The notes beneath the pieces were generated by a model. That model was given only the letters and a program-made list of their open reading frames with translations, searched no databases and was not told the origin of the DNA. Of a stretch of 64,000 nucleotides of DNA, positions 18,349 through 28,087 are shown piece by piece. Position 1 is the first letter of the stretch. Each line of letters opens with the position of its first letter. Source of the DNA: Pseudohongiella nitratireducens (GTDB taxonomy: Bacteria > Pseudomonadota > Gammaproteobacteria > Pseudomonadales > Pseudohongiellaceae); NCBI RefSeq assembly GCF_001642735.1, contig NZ_LWHM01000003.1, forward strand, positions 145,338 through 209,337, written 5' to 3'. A program made the translations under genes and the position numbers.

Positions 18349-19239
18349 ATGAAGCACGATTTTGATAAATGGAAAAAGATCCGGTTCACAGCTTTGCTGG
18401 GGCTACTGCTCGCCAATCCGTTGCAAGCACAGGATCTGATTGAACAAGGTGCAGAGGTGGAGCTGCTGAGCGACGCCTTCACCTTCACTGAAGGCCCAAT
18501 CGCTGATGCCAACGGGAATGTTTACTTTTCGGACATTCCAGCCAACCGGATTCATGTCTGGACACTGGAAGGAGAGCTTGAGACGTTTCGTGAAAACAGC
18601 AATAGCGCCAATGGACTTTTCTTTGATCAGGATTGGCGATTGCATGCCGCCGAAGGCGGTGGACGCATTACCCGAATGAATGACATGGCTGAAGTCACTG
18701 TCCTGAGCGACAGCTATGACGGCGCACCATACAATAGCCCCAATGATCTCTGGATCGACGGGGAGGGCGGCATTTATTTCAGCGACCCGCGCTATGGCAA
18801 TGAAAGCAATTTGCCACAACCGGGTTACTACGTTTACTACCTGGCGCCCGGTGCTGAACAGGCCCAACTGATTATCACGGACCTGGAACGGCCCAACGGT
18901 ATCATTGGCACGCGGGATGGCGACACACTATATGTAGCCGACCACGGTGGCAACAGGACCTACGCCTATGACATTAATGCTCCTGGCGAATTGGGTGACC
19001 GGCGCGTCATTGCCAACCAGGGCTCAGATGGCGTAACACTCGATGAAAACGGAAATCTGTACTTGACCGAAGGGCGCAACATTAATATCTACAGTTCACT
19101 GGGTCAGCCGTTGCAGTCACTGACATTCCCCATGGCACCTGCCAACATGACGTTTGGCGGACCCAACCGGGATATCCTGTTTGTCACGGCCCGCAGCCAT
19201 CTTTATGCATTGGAGATGAACGTTCGGGGCATGTACTGA
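18349..19239 (+). CDS. SMP-30/gluconolactonase family protein, exported
   Basis: A 296-residue six-bladed beta-propeller lactonase-like protein with a signal peptide (basic start, FTALLGLLLANPLQAQ). Family features are FTEGPIADANGNVYFSDI near the start of the propeller (metal-binding Glu) and NSPNDLWIDGEGGIYFSDP, with the conserved Asn/Asp ligands. Such proteins hydrolyse sugar lactones or related esters. Export suggests action on extracellular substrate. A GGAGG ribosome site lies just upstream. Confidence 0.87.
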   Translation: MKHDFDKWKKIRFTALLGLLLANPLQAQDLIEQGAEVELLSDAFTFTEGPIADANGNVYFSDIPANRIHVWTLEGELETFRENSNSANGLFFDQDWRLHAAEGGGRITRMNDMAEVTVLSDSYDGAPYNSPNDLWIDGEGGIYFSDPRYGNESNLPQPGYYVYYLAPGAEQAQLIITDLERPNGIIGTRDGDTLYVADHGGNRTYAYDINAPGELGDRRVIANQGSDGVTLDENGNLYLTEGRNINIYSSLGQPLQSLTFPMAPANMTFGGPNRDILFVTARSHLYALEMNVRGMY

Positions 19240-19321
19240 ATCGTATTGCACAGTCTTAACATGTAGCGTCCTTTGTCTGTTGCGTCTTTTGTACTCCTGT
19301 ACAGAACCCGCAACCGAAACC

Positions 19322-19357
19322 AAAAAAAGCAGGCCACTGATTCAGGGCCTGCTTTTT
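19322..19357. terminator. Bidirectional intrinsic terminator
   Basis: A-run, GCAGGCC, nine-base loop, GGGCCTGC, then a T-run. It lies between the convergent SMP-30 and ahpF genes and can stop transcription in both directions. Confidence 0.85.
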
Positions 19358-19405
19358 TATGAGACGCGCCAGCACGGGTCTGTTAAACAGACAGGGTCAG
19401 GAAGC

Positions 19406-20965
19406 TCAGTTTCGAATCAGATAATCAAAGGCACTCAGCGCAGCCCTTGAACCTTCGCCCATCGCGATGACAATCTGCTTGTACGGAACAGTTGTCACAT
19501 CACCGGCGGCAAACACGCCAGAGATACTGGTCTGGCCGCGATTATCAATCTCGATTTCCCCAAACTTGCTCACCTCCAGCGTATCTTTGATCCATTCACT
19601 GTTGGGCAACAAACCAATCTGGACAAACACACCTTCCAGATCAACGGTCTTGCTTTCATCCGTGACGCGGTCCTTGTAAATCAGGCCATTCACTTTTTTG
19701 CCATCCCCCAGCACCTCTGTGGTTTGTGCGCTGGTGATCACATCCACGTTAGCCAGGCTGCGCAGTTTGCGCTGCAATACTTCGTCGGCTTTCAATGTAT
19801 CAGCAAATTCCAGCACAGTGACATGTGCCACAAGACCGGCCAGATCTATCGCCGCTTCTATACCGGAATTACCACCACCGACGACGGCAACACGCTTACC
19901 TTTAAAAAGCGGGCCATCACAGTGCGGGCAGTATGCAACACCCTTATTGCGGTACTCCTGTTCACCCGGAACCCCCAGCTCTCGCCAGCGGGCGCCAGTA
20001 CTCACAATCAAGGACCTGGTTTTCAGTGAGGCACCATTAGCAAATTTCACTTCATGCAGACCACCCTGTTCAGCTGCAGGAATCAGCTTTTCGGCACGCT
20101 GAAGGTTCATGATATCCACATCGTACTGCTTCACATGTTCTTCCAGCTCACGTGCCAGCTTGGGGCCTTCCGTTTCCTGAACAGAAATGAAATTTTCAAT
20201 AGCCATGGTATCAAGCACCTGGCCACCGAAGCGCTCAGCTGCAACGCCAGTACGGATACCTTTTCTGGCGGCATAAATCGCTGCAGCGGCGCCAGCAGGC
20301 CCGCCACCAACGACGAGAACATCATACGCCTCTTTCTCGCTCATTTTCTCAGCTTCACGCTCAGCAGCACCCGTGTCAATTTTCGCCAGAATTTCTTCCA
20401 CGCCAACCCGGCCTTGTTCAAATGGCTCACCATTCAGATAAACACTTGGCACCGACATGATTTCTCGTGACTCTACTTCATCCTGGAACAGCGCACCGTC
20501 AATCGCAACGTGTTGGATATTCGGATTCAACACCGCCATGGTATTCAGTGCCTGTACCACATCCGGGCAGTTCTGGCAGGACAGGGAGAAATAGGTTTCA
20601 AAGTGATACTCACCCTCAATGCTCTCAATCTGCGCTTTTGTCTCATCGCTGATTTTTGGCGGATGGCCGCCGGTCTGCAGCAAAGCCAGAATCAGAGAAG
20701 TAAACTCATGCCCCATCGGGATGCCAGCGAACGTCAGGTGCATGTCGGCATCCGGGCGTTCAAGCCGGAAAGAAGGGCGGCGCTCATCAATACCGTCTTC
20801 GCTCAGGGTAATATGCTCACTGAGTGAAGCAATATCCTGGAGCAGTGAGCGGAGTTCATCTGACTTGGCACCATCATCCAATGAGGCGACAATCGTAAAT
20901 GGTCGACTGACTTTCTCCAGGTAGGCCTGTAACTGCGTTTTCATGCTAGCGTCTAACATTTCCAT
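19406..20965 (-). CDS. ahpF: Alkyl hydroperoxide reductase subunit F
   Basis: A 519-residue flavoprotein that reduces AhpC with NAD(P)H. The N-terminal tandem thioredoxin-like domain carries the CQNC pair (130-133). The reductase half has [12 protein letters not shown] near 218-228, the second dinucleotide motif [10 protein letters not shown], and the active disulfide CPHC at 346-349. A GAGG ribosome site supports ATG 20965. The ATG two codons later (MLDASMKTQ) matches the E. coli start and is equally possible. It follows ahpC with a 124-base gap holding a strong hairpin terminator. Confidence 0.95.
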   Translation of the reverse strand: MEMLDASMKTQLQAYLEKVSRPFTIVASLDDGAKSDELRSLLQDIASLSEHITLSEDGIDERRPSFRLERPDADMHLTFAGIPMGHEFTSLILALLQTGGHPPKISDETKAQIESIEGEYHFETYFSLSCQNCPDVVQALNTMAVLNPNIQHVAIDGALFQDEVESREIMSVPSVYLNGEPFEQGRVGVEEILAKIDTGAAEREAEKMSEKEAYDVLVVGGGPAGAAAAIYAARKGIRTGVAAERFGGQVLDTMAIENFISVQETEGPKLARELEEHVKQYDVDIMNLQRAEKLIPAAEQGGLHEVKFANGASLKTRSLIVSTGARWRELGVPGEQEYRNKGVAYCPHCDGPLFKGKRVAVVGGGNSGIEAAIDLAGLVAHVTVLEFADTLKADEVLQRKLRSLANVDVITSAQTTEVLGDGKKVNGLIYKDRVTDESKTVDLEGVFVQIGLLPNSEWIKDTLEVSKFGEIEIDNRGQTSISGVFAAGDVTTVPYKQIVIAMGEGSRAALSAFDYLIRN

Positions 20966-21014
20966 TTATCCTCAAATCGGTCAATTCTGGTGCCATTTCG
21001 CAAATTTCGGGCGT

Positions 21015-21048
21015 AAAAAAGCCCGGACGAATAAAATCGCCCGGGCTT
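21015..21048 (-). terminator. Intrinsic terminator between ahpC and ahpF
   Basis: Reading on the minus strand, GCCCGGGCGA and TCGTCCGGGC form a ten-base-pair stem (one G-U pair) with a six-base loop, followed by six T. It lies 40 bases after the ahpC stop and before ahpF, so most ahpC transcripts should end here. Confidence 0.85.
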
Positions 21049-21089
21049 GATCGGGCTGGTTTAGCCTCTGACTGGGAAAACAGTCAGAA

Positions 21090-21653
21090 TTAGATTTTGC
21101 CAACCAGGTCCAGAGAAGGTGCCAGTGTTTCTTCACCTTCTTTCCATTTAGCCGGGCAAACCTCATTTGGGTTCTTGGCAACGTACTGAGCCGCTTTCAC
21201 TTTTCTCAGCAATTCGTCAGCATCACGACCGATGTTGCCGGCAGTGATTTCAACAACCTGGATTTTGCCGTCGGGATCAACAACAAAAGTACCGCGCTCA
21301 GCCAGGCCACTGTCTTCAATCATGACATCAAAACCACGGCTGATCACACCAGTCGGGTCGCCTACCATTGGGTAGTTGATCTTTTTGATTGTCTCTGAGG
21401 CATCGTGCCAGGCTTTGTGCGTGAAATGAGTGTCTGTAGAAACGCTGTAAACTTCTACGCCCATTTTCTGGAATTCTGCATAGTTATCAGCCAGGTCACC
21501 CAGCTCCGTTGGGCAGATGAACGTGAAATCGGCTGGATAGAAGAATACGACTGACCACTTGCCTTTCAGGTCTGCATCGCTGACTTCAACGAATTCACCA
21601 TTATGGAAAGCTGTGGCTTTAAAAGGTTTTACTTCCGAATTGATCAATGACAC
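21090..21653 (-). CDS. ahpC: Alkyl hydroperoxide reductase subunit C (2-Cys peroxiredoxin)
   Basis: A 187-residue peroxiredoxin that reduces H2O2 and organic peroxides. The peroxidatic Cys47 is in [10 protein letters not shown] and the resolving Cys166 in NEVCPAKW. It starts at GTG (AAGGAG seven bases upstream). Length and motifs match the AhpC partner of AhpF. The 240-base upstream region is AT-rich with a CTATCGATAG palindrome at 21757-21766, but I could not match a full OxyR site. Confidence 0.96.
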   Translation of the reverse strand: MSLINSEVKPFKATAFHNGEFVEVSDADLKGKWSVVFFYPADFTFICPTELGDLADNYAEFQKMGVEVYSVSTDTHFTHKAWHDASETIKKINYPMVGDPTGVISRGFDVMIEDSGLAERGTFVVDPDGKIQVVEITAGNIGRDADELLRKVKAAQYVAKNPNEVCPAKWKEGEETLAPSLDLVGKI

Positions 21654-21891
21654 GTAATTACTCCTTTCAGTTTCCGTGTTTGCAAAATGGCTGTCTCATA
21701 GAACGATGCAAAGCATAACGCCTGTTCGCGCTTTGGTAAAATGAAATATTTATTGGCTATCGATAGATATTATAAATGACAGCCTAGGTAACCAGCAGCT
21801 AGAGTTCAAATAGAGGCAGACAATTAACCATGCATTATACGGAGACTTTGTGACAGCCGATAGCAAGCTGATGGCAATTAGACCTCTCTTG

Positions 21892-22245
21892 CTAGAAAAA
21901 AAGCGTCACGCTGATGTACACCAGGAATATCGCTGCTGCGATGCACACAGTGACTTTTAGAGGTTCAGACTGGAAACGTTGCCACTGGGTCTCCGCTTCA
22001 CCAGATTCTTTGGCTTGCTGATACTCGGCCCGGACACGGATTTGACGCTCATGCTGGTAGGCTTGCAGCAAGGCATTGGCTTTCGCAAAGTCGTCATCAT
22101 GATGCAGCCACAATCCAGGCATGGAAATACCCCAGTTACCGGGTTTTGTTTCATAAAAATCCACTTCGTTCTCGATCAGAAGCTGGCGCACGTCCTCAGC
22201 TTCATCGTCTGGGACATTACGTAACCTGAAAAGCAATCTGGCCAT
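21892..22245 (-). CDS. DUF6164-like small membrane protein
   Basis: A 117-residue protein beginning MARLLFRLRNVPDDEAEDVR, a cytosolic domain with a NWGISMPGLWLHHDDDF segment, an Arg/Gln-rich helix, and one C-terminal membrane helix (VTVCIAAAIFLVYISVTLFF). It resembles the DUF6164 family of tail-anchored proteins with no known function. The open frame extends 82 codons upstream but the extra sequence overlaps the divergent TraB/GumN gene and lacks conservation, so the internal ATG is used. Confidence 0.75.
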   Translation of the reverse strand: MARLLFRLRNVPDDEAEDVRQLLIENEVDFYETKPGNWGISMPGLWLHHDDDFAKANALLQAYQHERQIRVRAEYQQAKESGEAETQWQRFQSEPLKVTVCIAAAIFLVYISVTLFF

Positions 22246-22372
22246 CAGAGAAGAGGCTCCGGTACATGATGAAAGGAATAGGCAGTATATGTGTTCTGCT
22301 ATTTCAGCGGTTGATACTATATCCAACAAAGCGTTAGCAAAAGAGCACAACCAAGTGAAAAAGGAGTGAACT

Positions 22373-23314
22373 ATGTTCGTACATGGAAGATCCACTTGCA
22401 AACGGGCATTTTCATTGCTCGCAGCGCTGGCAATGATAGCCAGCCCGGCACTGGCACAAGACTCGTCTGCCCAAACTTCCGTTTGGGTCATCAGCCAGGG
22501 TGATGAAAAGGTTTACCTGGGAGGCACGATCCACTTGCTGAGAAACAGTGACTATCCACTCCCAGCGCCATTTGAAGAAGCTTATGATAGGGCAGACGAA
22601 CTGTACTTTGAAACTGACCTGGGCACGATCAACTCTCCTGCTTTCCAGCAACAGGTCATGGCGCAATTGACTTATCAGGACGGCCGAAGCCTGAGCACGG
22701 TACTCAGCACAGAAGCGTATACGGCACTGCAGTCCTACGTGAATAACAGCGGACTGCCGATTCCAATGCCCATGCTGGAGTCGTTCAAACCCGGACTGCT
22801 GATCAGCACACTTTCTGTTCTGGAGATGCAAAAACTGGGGTTCACGCCTCAAGGTGTGGACGCTTATTTCTATACCCGGGCTGTTGGCGATGGCAAGACT
22901 CGGGGAGAACTCGAAAGTATTGAAGAACAGCTAACCATGCTCTCACGCATGGGGGAAGGCTATGAAAGTGATTATGTGCTGTATTCCCTGGCTGATTTTG
23001 AGCAACTTGGCAGCGAACTTGAAAATATAGTCACGCATTGGCGTAATGGTAATACCGACTCACTAAGCAATGACTTTATTGGTCCGATGCGGGAGCAGTC
23101 AGAGGTGCTCTACCAGGAACTGCTGGTAGATCGTAATCTAAACTGGATCCCGCAAATAGAAAGGATGTTCGAGGACGAGAATACGGAACTCGTTCTGGTT
23201 GGCGTTGCCCACATGCTGGGAGACGACGGCTTGCTGGAGGCGCTCAGGACCAGAGGCTTTGAGGTCACTCACTTCAATACGAGTGCTCGGGGTGCAGCCG
23301 AAACTGGTCACTGA
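22373..23314 (+). CDS. TraB/GumN family protein, exported
   Basis: A 313-residue protein with a signal peptide (CKRAFSLLAALAMIASPALA). The TraB/GumN fold is marked by VYLGGTIHLLR near the start, the ELYFETDL strand, and a C-terminal LVLVGVAHMLGDDGLLEALR. Its two GTIH/GVAH histidine motifs are the conserved putative metal-binding sites of the family, some of which are metallopeptidases. The precise role is unknown. AAGGAG precedes the ATG. Confidence 0.87.
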   Translation: MFVHGRSTCKRAFSLLAALAMIASPALAQDSSAQTSVWVISQGDEKVYLGGTIHLLRNSDYPLPAPFEEAYDRADELYFETDLGTINSPAFQQQVMAQLTYQDGRSLSTVLSTEAYTALQSYVNNSGLPIPMPMLESFKPGLLISTLSVLEMQKLGFTPQGVDAYFYTRAVGDGKTRGELESIEEQLTMLSRMGEGYESDYVLYSLADFEQLGSELENIVTHWRNGNTDSLSNDFIGPMREQSEVLYQELLVDRNLNWIPQIERMFEDENTELVLVGVAHMLGDDGLLEALRTRGFEVTHFNTSARGAAETGH

Positions 23315-23355
23315 TCTTAGCAGCGCGTTAACGACAAATGGCTTAACTCATTGTC

Positions 23356-23532
23356 TCAATTAGCTGTTTTATGGCTCAGGATGATCTGACGCGGACCGCG
23401 GGTATGCGTTTGCCCGCTAGTGCCAGTGGGGATCTGCTGAACCTCACCACCTGATTTCAGGAAGGCCGCAATCTGGCGCTCTAGTTGGTCGCGATCGCAA
23501 ACTGGCTGTTCTTTTTTACTTTTGCTGGACAT
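23356..23532 (-). CDS. Small conserved protein (58 aa)
   Basis: A 58-residue basic protein starting MSSKSKKEQPVCDRDQ, with the short motif FLKSGGEVQQIPTGTSGQ near the middle. I have seen this motif in small gammaproteobacterial proteins of unknown function but cannot name the family with certainty. The frame extends 16 codons upstream without a ribosome site. It stands alone on the minus strand. Confidence 0.6.
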   Translation of the reverse strand: MSSKSKKEQPVCDRDQLERQIAAFLKSGGEVQQIPTGTSGQTHTRGPRQIILSHKTAN

Positions 23533-23683
23533 GATGTTGGGAACCTTGAATTTCGTCGTAAAAAACCAGTGATTATACACTAAATGACGCTTTTTTGTCA
23601 GCTGAATAAGTACTCACCACAAGGTCTCTTTTTTACTGCTGCCAATCTGCTAGAATCGAGCATTCCTGTGGAGAGAGACCAGT

Positions 23684-24862
23684 ATGACCGACGAAAGCAA
23701 ATCAAAAACGAAAACGGCAGCGAGCAAAGCCAAGTCAGCGGCGACTAAAGCAGCGACCACCAAGAAAACGACTGGCACAACCAAGCGCGCTTCCACAACG
23801 ACCAAAACAGCCGCTAACACAGCGTCCAAATCAACAGCTGCGAAGAAAACTTCGGCAGCAAAGAAACCAGCGGCGGCTAAAGCGCCCGCGAAAAAGACTG
23901 CCGCCAGTAAATCTGCGACAACTGCTAAAAAACCAGCGGCAGGCAAAGCGACAGCAAGTAAAGCGGCCACTGCGGCTACCAGCAAAACCGGCAAGAAGCC
24001 GGCAGCCAAAACGACCGCAAAGACGCCGGCCAAAAAGCCCGCTACCAAGGCCCGAAGCACAACAGCCAAAAGTGCTGCCGCAAACAAAAGTACGGCTGCC
24101 AAGAAGACGCCAGCCAATAAAACGACTGCCTCTAAAGCGGCCCCCAAAAAATCAGCGGCTAAAACAACGTCAGCAGCTCCCAAAGCGCCAGCGGTTGCCA
24201 AAAAGAGCACTCCAAGAAAAGCCCCGGCAAAGAAAGCCGCAACTAAAAACAAACAGCCGGAACTGGCACTGCAGGAGCCTGCTGCCAGCAGCGCTGTTGC
24301 TCCCGAGAAGACAGTGAGCGGTGCCAGTGTTAGCTACAGTCACGTACAAGAGCCACCGGAACACCTGACCAAGCGAGTCGCCAAAGACCACGTTGTCGCT
24401 TTCCATTATGCGCTGCGTGAAGTTCGCCCTGACGGCACTGTGTCTCACTGGCTGGAAAGCTCTTTTGGTCGCCAGCCTTTGCTGTACCTGCACGGCCATA
24501 ACAATGTGGTTCCGGGCCTTGAAGCAGGCCTGGACGGCAAAAAAGCCGGTGACCAATTAAGTGTAACGCTTTCTCCCGAGCAAGCTTACGGGCTCCGTAC
24601 TTCCAATGAAGTATTACGCGTCCCGATCAAGCATCTGGCCCAGGCGCCAGCAGCAAAACACCTCAAACCCGGTGTCATCGTAGGCGTAAAGACCAACAAA
24701 GGTGTTCGCAACATGCTGGTACTCAAAGCCGGCAAGTTTAATGTAGATGTGGACACCAACCACCCGTATGCTGGTAGAACACTGGAGTACCAAATCGAGA
24801 TACTGGGTGTTCGTACCGCAACGGAGAGAGAAGTTTCACAACGCAGACCTGGCGCACGTTAA
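23684..24862 (+). CDS. Histone-H1/AlgP-like tail fused to a SlyD-type FKBP prolyl isomerase
   Basis: A 392-residue protein in two parts. Residues 1 to about 205 are almost only Lys, Ala, Thr, Ser and Pro, with repeated AAKK/KPAA patterns like bacterial histone-H1-like proteins and AlgP. This part is expected to be disordered and to bind DNA or RNA. From about 225 there is an FKBP domain of the SlyD kind: HYALREVRPDGTV, LLYLHGHNNVVPGLEAGL, GDQLSVTLSPEQAYG, then a VDVDTNHPYAGRTLEYQIE segment after the flap. So it looks like a nucleic-acid-binding tail fused to a peptidyl-prolyl isomerase/chaperone. GAGAGAG precedes the ATG. Confidence 0.85.
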   Translation: MTDESKSKTKTAASKAKSAATKAATTKKTTGTTKRASTTTKTAANTASKSTAAKKTSAAKKPAAAKAPAKKTAASKSATTAKKPAAGKATASKAATAATSKTGKKPAAKTTAKTPAKKPATKARSTTAKSAAANKSTAAKKTPANKTTASKAAPKKSAAKTTSAAPKAPAVAKKSTPRKAPAKKAATKNKQPELALQEPAASSAVAPEKTVSGASVSYSHVQEPPEHLTKRVAKDHVVAFHYALREVRPDGTVSHWLESSFGRQPLLYLHGHNNVVPGLEAGLDGKKAGDQLSVTLSPEQAYGLRTSNEVLRVPIKHLAQAPAAKHLKPGVIVGVKTNKGVRNMLVLKAGKFNVDVDTNHPYAGRTLEYQIEILGVRTATEREVSQRRPGAR

Positions 24863-24947
24863 ACCAGACCGGCAATCGCTGGACTCAGAACAACGCTGTA
24901 CCCATGATGAAGTAAAGACAACAACTAATAAGAAGGGGTAGTCGATC

Positions 24948-26096
24948 ATGAGCATTGAAAACAAAGAACGCAGACAGGTACTTAAAGGCCTTGGCGCCGG
25001 ATTGCTGGCCGCTACCGCTGGTGTGCCATTTTTTGCCATGGCACAGAATGAAACCCTGGTCCGTTTTCTGGACATGCCTGAAGACTATGACGTGCCCCCG
25101 GTCGAGCCGGGCAGTACACACATCATCAACACGCGTGAAATCACCAACTTCTACAGCCGCGATTTCTATGTGGTTCAGCACTACGGACAGCCGGATGTGC
25201 CGGTCGAACAGTACAAACTGGAATTGACCGGACTGGTCAACCGGCCACTGAGCTTCACACTGGATGAACTCAAGGCAATGCCATCTCGCGAGATCGACGC
25301 AGGCTTTGAATGCGGCGGCAACGGCGGCAGAATGTTTCAAGGCCTGGTTGGCAATGCTCGCTGGCGTGGTGTCAGCCTTAGAGAGGTGCTCAATCAGGCC
25401 GGTATTCAGGATCTGGGCCGTGAAGTTGTCTTCTTTGGCGCTGACCAGGGGACTGAAGAAATCCGCGGACGCCAGGTCGAACAGTCCTTTGCCCGCAGCC
25501 TGTCCGTCGAAGATGCCATGAGCGATGACAATCTGATTGTCTACGAGATGAATGGCATGCCTTTGGAGCCGCACCACGGTTATCCGGTGCGCATGCTGAT
25601 TCCTGGTTTCTATGGCGTCGCCAACGTTAAATGGCTGACGCAAATTCATGTTCAGGACACCCGTTACATGGGTCGCTTCATGGGTCGCGACTACGTCACG
25701 TTGAAACATGAGAATGTGGGCGGAGAAGATCGCTGGATGGAAACATCCGTGGCCCGCATGAACCTGAAATCGGCCATTGTACGGGTCACGCGTCGCAACA
25801 ATATCCATCGCATCAGCGGCTTTGCTCTCAACGACGGCACTCCCATTCGCAGCATTGAAGTGAAAATTGATGATGGTCCCTGGATGGAGGCGATGATTGA
25901 TCCCCAGGCTTCGCAATATTCCTGGAAACCTTTCCACTACGAATGGCGCAACGCTTCACCTGGTGAGCACACTATCGTATCCCGGGTGACTGATATTAAC
26001 GGCCGCGTGCAACTACCCCAGGAGCAACTGCCTGAACGTGTCAGTTACTGGGAAGAGTTTGGCCAGTTCCCACGCCGTGTTCTGATCGAGGGCTAA
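24948..26096 (+). CDS. Sulfite-oxidase-family molybdopterin enzyme (SoxC/SorA type), exported
   Basis: A 382-residue protein with a Tat-like leader (ERRQVLKGLGAGLLAATAG). The molybdenum-binding cysteine Cys122 is in AGFECGGNGGR, followed by the conserved RWRGVSLREVL. The C-terminal dimerisation domain is present (GRVQLPQEQLPE region). It probably oxidises sulfite or a related sulfur compound in the periplasm. No cytochrome partner gene (SorB or SoxD) is adjacent. The next gene, 4 bases away, is a GcvR-like protein, an unexpected neighbour. Confidence 0.85.
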   Translation: MSIENKERRQVLKGLGAGLLAATAGVPFFAMAQNETLVRFLDMPEDYDVPPVEPGSTHIINTREITNFYSRDFYVVQHYGQPDVPVEQYKLELTGLVNRPLSFTLDELKAMPSREIDAGFECGGNGGRMFQGLVGNARWRGVSLREVLNQAGIQDLGREVVFFGADQGTEEIRGRQVEQSFARSLSVEDAMSDDNLIVYEMNGMPLEPHHGYPVRMLIPGFYGVANVKWLTQIHVQDTRYMGRFMGRDYVTLKHENVGGEDRWMETSVARMNLKSAIVRVTRRNNIHRISGFALNDGTPIRSIEVKIDDGPWMEAMIDPQASQYSWKPFHYEWRNASPGEHTIVSRVTDINGRVQLPQEQLPERVSYWEEFGQFPRRVLIEG

Positions 26097-26100
26097 AGAG

Positions 26101-26637
26101 ATGAAAACCTTTCTGGTATTGACCCTGATTGGCGAGGATAAGCCGGGGCTAGTGGAATCCCTGGCACAAATCGTCAGTGATAATCACGGCAACTGGCTGG
26201 AAAGTGACATGTCCCGCCTGGCGGGGCAGTTTGCCGGCATATTGCGTATCAGCGTAGATGAAGCCAGTGTCGATGCCCTGGTATCGGCGCTGGAGGCATT
26301 GACGCCAAAAATGCAGCTGGTCGTGGTGCGTAGTTCGCATCAGGAAGAAGAGGGTAGCGATGCTCAACGTCGGGGCGTTCAGCTAAGCCTGGTCGCCAAT
26401 GACCGGCCCGGTATCATTCGTGATATCTCTCGGGTATTGGCACAACTCCAGGTCAATGTCGATGACCTGGAAACCGTCTGTCGTTCTGCCCCCATGGCCT
26501 CTGGCACGTTATTTCATGCCAGGGCCTTGCTGCATTTACCCGCAGCCCTATCTATTGATGACTTGCGGGAGGCACTGGAGCAAATCGCTGACGACCTGAT
26601 TGTGGAATTGCACAGCGACGACGAGCCAGGCGCTTAA
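26101..26637 (+). CDS. GcvR-like protein with two ACT domains
   Basis: A 178-residue protein with two ACT domains (about 3-75 and 88-165). The first begins FLVLTLIGEDKPGLVESLA and the second LSLVANDRPGIIRDISRVLA. This is the architecture of GcvR, the glycine-sensing regulator of the glycine cleavage operon, which in E. coli acts by binding GcvA. No gcv genes are in the window. Its start lies 4 bases after the sulfite-oxidase-like gene, so they are co-transcribed. Confidence 0.82.
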   Translation: MKTFLVLTLIGEDKPGLVESLAQIVSDNHGNWLESDMSRLAGQFAGILRISVDEASVDALVSALEALTPKMQLVVVRSSHQEEEGSDAQRRGVQLSLVANDRPGIIRDISRVLAQLQVNVDDLETVCRSAPMASGTLFHARALLHLPAALSIDDLREALEQIADDLIVELHSDDEPGA

Positions 26638-26645
26638 TTGCGACT

Positions 26646-27317
26646 TCAGGACACGGCGCGCAAACTGATGACAGCCCAGCCCTGTTTCTCTGCATGCGCT
26701 CTGAGTTTGTCATCCGGATCCACCGCAACGGCTTCAGTGGTAGCCTCCAACAGAGGAATATCATTGAAAGAATCACTATAAAAGATGCTGTCAGCCAGGC
26801 TCAGGCCATCATCGCGCTGCTTCAGCCACTCTTGCAACTTCGTGATTTTTCCGTCCTGAAAGCTGGGAATTCCACTGATTTTTCCGGTATATACACCATT
26901 ATCTTCTTCCAGATCAGTGGCGATCAGGTCATCGACCGCCAGACGCGCGGCGATCGGCTCGGTGATAAACCGATTGGTGGCGGTAATGATAAGGCAGAAG
27001 TCTCCACGGGCTTTATGAGCAACCAGCAGTCGCTCCGCCTGAGGCAGAATCATGGGCTCCACGATTGTCTGCATAAAACGATCATGCAGTGTATCGCGTT
27101 CAGTTTTGGGCATGCCGGCAAGAATGGCGACAACAAACTCCAGGTATTCCGTCATATCCAGCGTACCTGCCTTGTACTGCTCATAGAAGGCATCATTTCG
27201 CTGCCGATGCTGCTCGGCGTCGACCAGACCTTCGTTGATCAGGAACTCACCCCAGCCGTGATCACTGTCTCCACCCAATAGTGTATTGTCCAGATCAAAG
27301 ATGGCGAGACGTGTCAT
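26646..27317 (-). CDS. HAD-IB family phosphatase
   Basis: A 223-residue HAD hydrolase beginning MTRLAIFDLDNTL, with catalytic Asp8 and Asp10. Motif II is IITATNR and motif IV is SDSFNDIPLLE. This matches the SerB-like HAD-IB subgroup found beside rppH in pseudomonads. The substrate is not certain. AAGGAAG supports this start; the open frame extends 84 codons upstream but is not conserved. It is convergent with the GcvR-like gene and divergent from rppH. Confidence 0.87.
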   Translation of the reverse strand: MTRLAIFDLDNTLLGGDSDHGWGEFLINEGLVDAEQHRQRNDAFYEQYKAGTLDMTEYLEFVVAILAGMPKTERDTLHDRFMQTIVEPMILPQAERLLVAHKARGDFCLIITATNRFITEPIAARLAVDDLIATDLEEDNGVYTGKISGIPSFQDGKITKLQEWLKQRDDGLSLADSIFYSDSFNDIPLLEATTEAVAVDPDDKLRAHAEKQGWAVISLRAVS

Positions 27318-27556
27318 GTTGTGCTTCCTTTCTGAAAGTTCCGATCCATCGTCTGTGGATGAATGGTTTGTGTGCATGTTGGCAAAAGGCATTATAACCT
27401 GAGAGTGGCGCTTTTTTGCTGACCATTTTTGTGAAACAATGCAGTGTTGGCGTATTAGTGCATTAAGCCAGACTATCAAATAGTGAATAAGCCGCAGGCG
27501 GCGCGAACAAAGCCCGTCAAGCGCAAGAAAAGCATTTAAGCAGGACTCCTTTCGGA

Positions 27557-28051
27557 ATGATTGACGCAAATGGCTTCCGGCCCAATGTCGGCATCATCAT
27601 CTGTAACACCCAAGGGCAGGTGTTATGGGCCAAGCGCATCGGTCAGGATGCCTGGCAGTTCCCCCAGGGCGGTATCCGCCAGGGCGAACGCTTACAGCAA
27701 GCCATGTACCGCGAACTGAAAGAAGAAGTCGGCCTCGATGCCAGTGATGTTGAGATTCTGGCAAGCACCCGGGACTGGCTGTACTACCAGCTCCCCAAGC
27801 ACTATATCCGCCAGAACAGCAACCCGGTCTGTATCGGCCAGAAACAAAAATGGTTTCTGCTGCGTTTATGCGGGGACGAATCACGCATCAAGCTGAGCTG
27901 TCCGGAAATGACGCCCGAGTTTGATGACTGGCAATGGGTCAGCTTCTGGTACCCGCTCAGCCAGGTGATTGACTTTAAGAAGGACGTTTATCGCCAGGCC
28001 ATGCGACAGCTGATCAAGCCGCTGAACCGCTATATCAAATCGAACCAGTAA
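27557..28051 (+). CDS. rppH: RNA pyrophosphohydrolase
   Basis: A 164-residue Nudix hydrolase that removes pyrophosphate from the 5' end of mRNA, starting RNase E-dependent decay. The start [14 protein letters not shown] and the Nudix box [23 protein letters not shown] match RppH. The order rppH-ptsP-lgt-thyA-folA is the normal gammaproteobacterial arrangement. The 239 bases upstream contain only promoter-like sequence for the two divergent genes. Confidence 0.95.
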   Translation: MIDANGFRPNVGIIICNTQGQVLWAKRIGQDAWQFPQGGIRQGERLQQAMYRELKEEVGLDASDVEILASTRDWLYYQLPKHYIRQNSNPVCIGQKQKWFLLRLCGDESRIKLSCPEMTPEFDDWQWVSFWYPLSQVIDFKKDVYRQAMRQLIKPLNRYIKSNQ

Positions 28052-28087
28052 ACCACGCGGTTACCGCGACTAACGACGAATTTGCCT

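Noticed and set aside
21757..21766. CTATCGATAG palindrome upstream of ahpC as an OxyR site
   Set aside because: The full four-half-site OxyR pattern could not be matched, so I do not call it.
23650..24252. A 200-codon minus-strand frame rich in Ala, Val and Phe
   Set aside because: It is the antisense shadow of the Lys/Ala-rich tail of the FKBP fusion gene.
27482..27538. GTG-initiated 18-codon basic frame upstream of rppH
   Set aside because: There is no ribosome site and it is too short to support.
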